64,000 nucleotides of DNA, taken from Cognataquiflexum rubidum (GTDB lineage: Bacteria; Bacteroidota; Bacteroidia; Cytophagales; Cyclobacteriaceae). Below, one piece after another: positions 61,133 through 64,000 of the stretch (its first letter is position 1; every line of letters begins with the position of its first letter). Position numbers and translations under genes: made by a program. The stretch covers positions 491,560 to 555,559 of the forward strand of contig NZ_JAKZAL010000001.1 of NCBI RefSeq assembly GCF_022538115.1, written 5' to 3'. Below the pieces are notes generated by a model. It made no database searches, was not told the origin of the DNA, and saw only the letters and a program-made list of their open reading frames with translations.

Positions 61133-62179
61133 TTATTCTTCATATTTGACATAGTTCTCCCATTTTTCAAGAACAGCCGAAAAATCTGCCGGAAGCGGGG
61201 ATTCGAAGTAAATCCTGTTTTTGGTCACAGGATGGATAAATCCCAAGGACATCGCATGCAAAGCCTGCCTTGGCATGAGGTCAAAGCAATTTTGGATAAA
61301 CATTTTGTATTTCGAAAACTGCGTCCCTTTTCGGATTTTATCTCCTCCATAAACCGCATCGTTGAACAATGGATGTCCCAAAAACTTCATGTGCGCACGG
61401 ATTTGATGGGTGCGGCCGGTTTCCAGATTGCATTGCACCAAGGTCACATACCGCAGCCTTTTGATCACTTTCCAATGCGTCACCGCATGTTTTCCCTGAG
61501 AACCGTCAAGAAAAGTATCCATCACTTTTCGGTCTTTGGCACTTCTGCCAACATTGGCGATGATTGTTCCTTGGTCTTCCTCAGGTTCTCCCCATACCAA
61601 AGCGAGGTAAGTCCTGTCTATATCATGGTTAAAAAACTGCTTGGCAAGATCCGTCATCGCAGTTTCCGATTTCGCAATTACCAGCAAACCTGAAGTGTCT
61701 TTATCAATCCGATGGACCAATCCAGGCCTACCGGAATTACCGGGCATGGTAGGAAGTTGGTTGAAATGGTAAACCAAAGCGTTGACCAAAGTACCTGTCC
61801 AATTGCCATGCGCTGGATGGACAACCATCCCCGGAGGTTTGTTGACAATCATCAGATACTCATCCTCGAATACAATGTCCAAAGGAATATCCTCCGGAAT
61901 GACCTCTGTGTCCCTAGGCGGTTTTTCAAGAAAAACCTTGATTTCATCCAAGGGCTTGACCTTGTAATTTGCCTTTGTTGGGTTGCCGTTGATCTGAACA
62001 AAACCTGCGTCTATCGCATTCTGAACCCTGTTTCGGGTGGCATTAGGCAACCTGTCAGTTAAAAATTTATCCACCCTTGTCGGGGCCTGTCCTTTGTCAA
62101 TCGTAAAACTAAAGTGCTCAAAGAGTTCTACATCCAACTCTTCCTCATCAAAATTATCCTGATCCATCATGTCTGCCAT
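61133..62179 (-). CDS. rluD: 23S rRNA pseudouridine synthase RluD
   Basis: 348 aa. An acidic N-terminal stretch (DQDNFDEEELDVE), S4 domain (about 31-90, TRVDKFLTDRLPNATRNRVQ) and the RluA-family catalytic domain with Asp159 in VHRIDKDTSGLL. It makes pseudouridines in helix 69 of 23S rRNA. A TATTTTTG -7 element (62184-62191) sits only 4 nt from the ATG used here, so translation may start at Met4 or Met5 on a leaderless message. It diverges from the D-cysteine desulfhydrase-like gene. Confidence 0.9.
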   Translation of the reverse strand: MADMMDQDNFDEEELDVELFEHFSFTIDKGQAPTRVDKFLTDRLPNATRNRVQNAIDAGFVQINGNPTKANYKVKPLDEIKVFLEKPPRDTEVIPEDIPLDIVFEDEYLMIVNKPPGMVVHPAHGNWTGTLVNALVYHFNQLPTMPGNSGRPGLVHRIDKDTSGLLVIAKSETAMTDLAKQFFNHDIDRTYLALVWGEPEEDQGTIIANVGRSAKDRKVMDTFLDGSQGKHAVTHWKVIKRLRYVTLVQCNLETGRTHQIRAHMKFLGHPLFNDAVYGGDKIRKGTQFSKYKMFIQNCFDLMPRQALHAMSLGFIHPVTKNRIYFESPLPADFSAVLEKWENYVKYEE

Positions 62180-62239
62180 CCTGCAAAAATAAGGGCATTT
62201 GCCAAAGATTTGGTTATTTGCAGGAATATTGGAAAAACA

Positions 62240-63154
62240 TTGCTTCTCCCAAATCCTATATCAACCCAAGAAATCCATCTACCTCTCCTTGAGGAAAATG
62301 GAATCAGGCTTTCAATCAAGAGATTGGATCAGGTCCATGACCTAGTCTCCGGAAATAAATTCTTCAAGCTTAAATACAACCTTGAAGAAGCCCAAAAGTC
62401 GGGATTTTCCACTGTGTTGACTTTTGGAGGGGCATTTTCCAACCACATCCATGCAACAGCCGCAGCAGCAAGAATTGAAGGATTCAAATCAATTGGAATC
62501 ATCAGAGGCGAAGAAACTTTTCCCCTCAATCCAACGCTTTCATTTGCAAAGGCACAGGGCATGCAACTCGATTTTATAAGCCGAGAGGATTATAGAAAAA
62601 AGGCAGAAGATTCATTTATTGAAAAACTGAAAGAAAAATTCGGGGTTTTTTATTTGATCCCCGAGGGAGGAACAAATTCCTTAGCGATAAAAGGAACAAA
62701 GGAAATCTTGGGAAATGAAGATGCAGAATTTACACACATTGGCTGTTCTATCGGAACAGGGGGAACTTTTGCAGGTTTGGCGGAAAGCATTCATTCCCAC
62801 CAAAATTTGTTGGGATTTTCTTCTTTGAAAGGGAATTTTATTCATTCGGAAATCAATAACCTACTTCTTGAAAACCAGATCCATCCAAAAGGAAAATACA
62901 GCGTTTTTGACAATTACCACTTTGGGGGATATGGAAAGTCAGGAGCTGAACTGCTTGATTTCATCCAATGGTTTTATTCGGAGACCCAAATTCCTTTGGA
63001 CCCTATTTACACCGGAAAAATGATGTTTGGGATTTTTGACCTGATCAGAAAGGGTTTATTTGAGAAAGGATCCCATATTTTGGCTATCCATTCAGGTGGC
63101 TTGCAAGGGATCGCAGGATTCAACCAACGGCTGGGCACTTCCTTGCCCCTATGA
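62240..63154 (+). CDS. PLP-dependent D-cysteine desulfhydrase / ACC deaminase-family enzyme
   Basis: 304 aa from a TTG at 62240 (gives LLPNPISTQE), the best fit to family starts. The frame stays open back to an ATG at 62114, but that part lies inside rluD and is not homologous in style. PLP-lysine in VSGNKFFKLKYNL (about Lys40), PLP-phosphate site TFGGAFSNHIHATAAAA and GGTNSLAIKG, and SIGTGGTFAGL. The family includes D-cysteine desulfhydrase and 1-aminocyclopropane-1-carboxylate deaminase. Its stop overlaps the convergent AlbA_2 gene by 6 nt. Confidence 0.85.
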   Translation: MLLPNPISTQEIHLPLLEENGIRLSIKRLDQVHDLVSGNKFFKLKYNLEEAQKSGFSTVLTFGGAFSNHIHATAAAARIEGFKSIGIIRGEETFPLNPTLSFAKAQGMQLDFISREDYRKKAEDSFIEKLKEKFGVFYLIPEGGTNSLAIKGTKEILGNEDAEFTHIGCSIGTGGTFAGLAESIHSHQNLLGFSSLKGNFIHSEINNLLLENQIHPKGKYSVFDNYHFGGYGKSGAELLDFIQWFYSETQIPLDPIYTGKMMFGIFDLIRKGLFEKGSHILAIHSGGLQGIAGFNQRLGTSLPL

Positions 63155-63787
63155 TTCCTTGAGTATAAAAATGTCTTCTTTCTCTTGGGGGACGATTTTG
63201 ATGACATTGGCTAAAACAAGTCTGATCAGCGTTTTTGAGGCTAAAAACTTTGGCAGTTTGGCTAAAAACTGAAATTCTTTGAGGGTGATTTTCCCGTTTT
63301 CCCCTAGGGATTTCATCAGGATATTCTCTTTTTCACCATAAGTGAAAACTATATCTTTTGGATTTTTCCCTCTTTTCAATATCTCCCACATTTCCTTGCT
63401 TGCCTGGATACTGCGGTCTTTGACTCTGACAAAGGCCTTTCTCCTATTTTCCTCCATCAAAAAATGGGGACGCTCTGGCGATTTTGGAATGGAAAAAACC
63501 GCTATTCCCTTTTTTGGTGTGAGCTTGATGATTTCCACTTGGTATTCCAACTTGGGCTGAATATGTTGCCCGATGGCCTTTTGCATCACAAAAACTTCTT
63601 CTTCGATAAACCGCTGTCCACTCACCGTCCCGTCATCATCCACGCCGATCAATAAATTTCCCCCTTCGGTATTGGCCAAAGCGATGATTTCCCGGACGAT
63701 TTTCTCAGGAAAAGAAGCTTTTTTCTTGAATTCAACCTTCAAGCCTTCCCCTTGTTGGGCGATTCTATGGATTTCTTGAAGAGTCAT
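63149..63787 (-). CDS. AlbA_2 (Schlafen-type) domain protein
   Basis: 212 aa. The N-terminal ~125 residues form the AlbA_2 domain: EGLKVEFKKKASFPEKIVRE (about 14-33), then IIALANTEGGNLLIGVDDDG (about 34-53) with the GGxLxIGVDDxG signature, and AIGQHIQPKLEY. The C-terminal part has no second known domain apart from helices. These proteins bind nucleic acid or nucleotides and are found in regulators and defence genes; the exact role here is unknown. Convergent with the preceding gene (6-nt overlap). Confidence 0.85.
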   Translation of the reverse strand: MTLQEIHRIAQQGEGLKVEFKKKASFPEKIVREIIALANTEGGNLLIGVDDDGTVSGQRFIEEEVFVMQKAIGQHIQPKLEYQVEIIKLTPKKGIAVFSIPKSPERPHFLMEENRRKAFVRVKDRSIQASKEMWEILKRGKNPKDIVFTYGEKENILMKSLGENGKITLKEFQFLAKLPKFLASKTLIRLVLANVIKIVPQEKEDIFILKES

Positions 63788-64000
63788 TTTGGAGGGATGA
63801 AGTTAGAGGGTAGAAGTATGAGGTGAATGGTTGTAGGGGTTGTAATTGTTGTAATTATTGAAGTGGTTGAAGTGGTTGTAATTGTTCTATTGGTTGTAAT
63901 TGTTGTCAGCTTCGCGTTGTCTGGTTTCTATGTTAAATTCCTAGCAAATCGGTTAATATTTCTTCTTTTCTATTTAAATTGGTTAGTATCAGACAAAGCG
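63788..64000. repeat. Low-complexity region with GGTTGTAATTGTTG words
   Basis: From 63796 to 63905, words such as agttagagg, tgaatgg, gttgtaattgttgtaatt and gaagtggttgaagtggttg recur, then normal AT-rich sequence continues to the window end. It belongs to the upstream side of the AlbA_2 gene. No promoter could be picked. Confidence 0.55.

Noticed and set aside
1..64000. Prophage, IS element or integron
   Set aside because: No transposase, integrase, recombinase or phage structural gene was found in any frame inspected.

Overview
The window reads as chromosome from a member of the Bacteroidota, most likely order Cytophagales and plausibly family Cyclobacteriaceae. This is inferred from content, not from a database search. 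The signs are a SusC/SusD outer-membrane pair, Bacteroidota promoters (TTTG, about 19 nt, TAnnTTTG) in front of several genes and both tRNAs, a PorE-like OmpA lipoprotein, DUF4252/DUF4834/GIN-domain proteins, BshC of bacillithiol synthesis, a carbamoyl-phosphate synthase large subunit lacking the MGS-like domain, and weak or absent Shine-Dalgarno sequences.

Layout. 1-1.8 kb: amino-sugar kinase and MurQ (cell-wall recycling). 1.9-3.9 kb: pseudouridine synthase with a long repetitive basic N-terminus. 4-7 kb (minus): secreted protein, then an ECF sigma factor / membrane protein / two DUF4252 proteins in a tight operon. 7.2 kb: tRNA-Phe. 7.4-9.8 kb: membrane Fe-S protein plus CCG-domain partner (HdrC/HdrB-like). 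9.9-12.4 kb: conserved hypothetical and PorE-like lipoprotein. 12.5-18.5 kb: small secreted proteins, SDR, MscS channel, alkyltransferase-like protein, XRE regulator, Na+ symporter, ClpS and RecR. 18.5-18.7 kb: a broken tRNA-Ala start followed by an intact tRNA-Ala. 18.8-24 kb (minus): CotH-like secreted protein, PycTM-type membrane protein, FMN-binding protein, ClpB. 24.6-27.8 kb: hybrid histidine kinase. 27.8-31 kb: DUF4834 and CarB. 31.6-32.3 kb: HicA/HicB pair. 32.3-40 kb (minus): deformylase-like protein, hypothetical, then the 2-oxoglutarate dehydrogenase genes odhA-odhB-(four-helix protein)-lpdA. 40-46 kb (minus): SusC, SusD and a third lipoprotein. 47-49.7 kb (minus): small barrel-like protein, 5-formyl-THF cyclo-ligase, BshC. 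50-55.3 kb (plus): copper ATPase, small HMA protein, M16 peptidase, IspF, MnmD. 55.5-59.8 kb: giant AsmA-like protein. 60-60.8 kb: two unusual tRNA-like RNA genes. 61-63.8 kb: RluD, D-cysteine desulfhydrase-like enzyme, AlbA_2 protein.

Most genes are housekeeping. The unexplained signal lies between genes. First, two minus-strand RNA genes near 60 kb share acceptor stem, T-arm, promoter element and terminator layout, yet neither folds as a normal tRNA. Second, a tRNA-Ala 5' half interrupted by a 20-bp palindrome sits between a perfect promoter and the intact tRNA-Ala. Third, there are several kinds of intergenic repeat: a 14-bp tandem array before the copper ATPase, a 143-167 bp element present twice, palindromic elements, and a recurring low-complexity GAGAC filler. 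No IS element, prophage or CRISPR array was seen.
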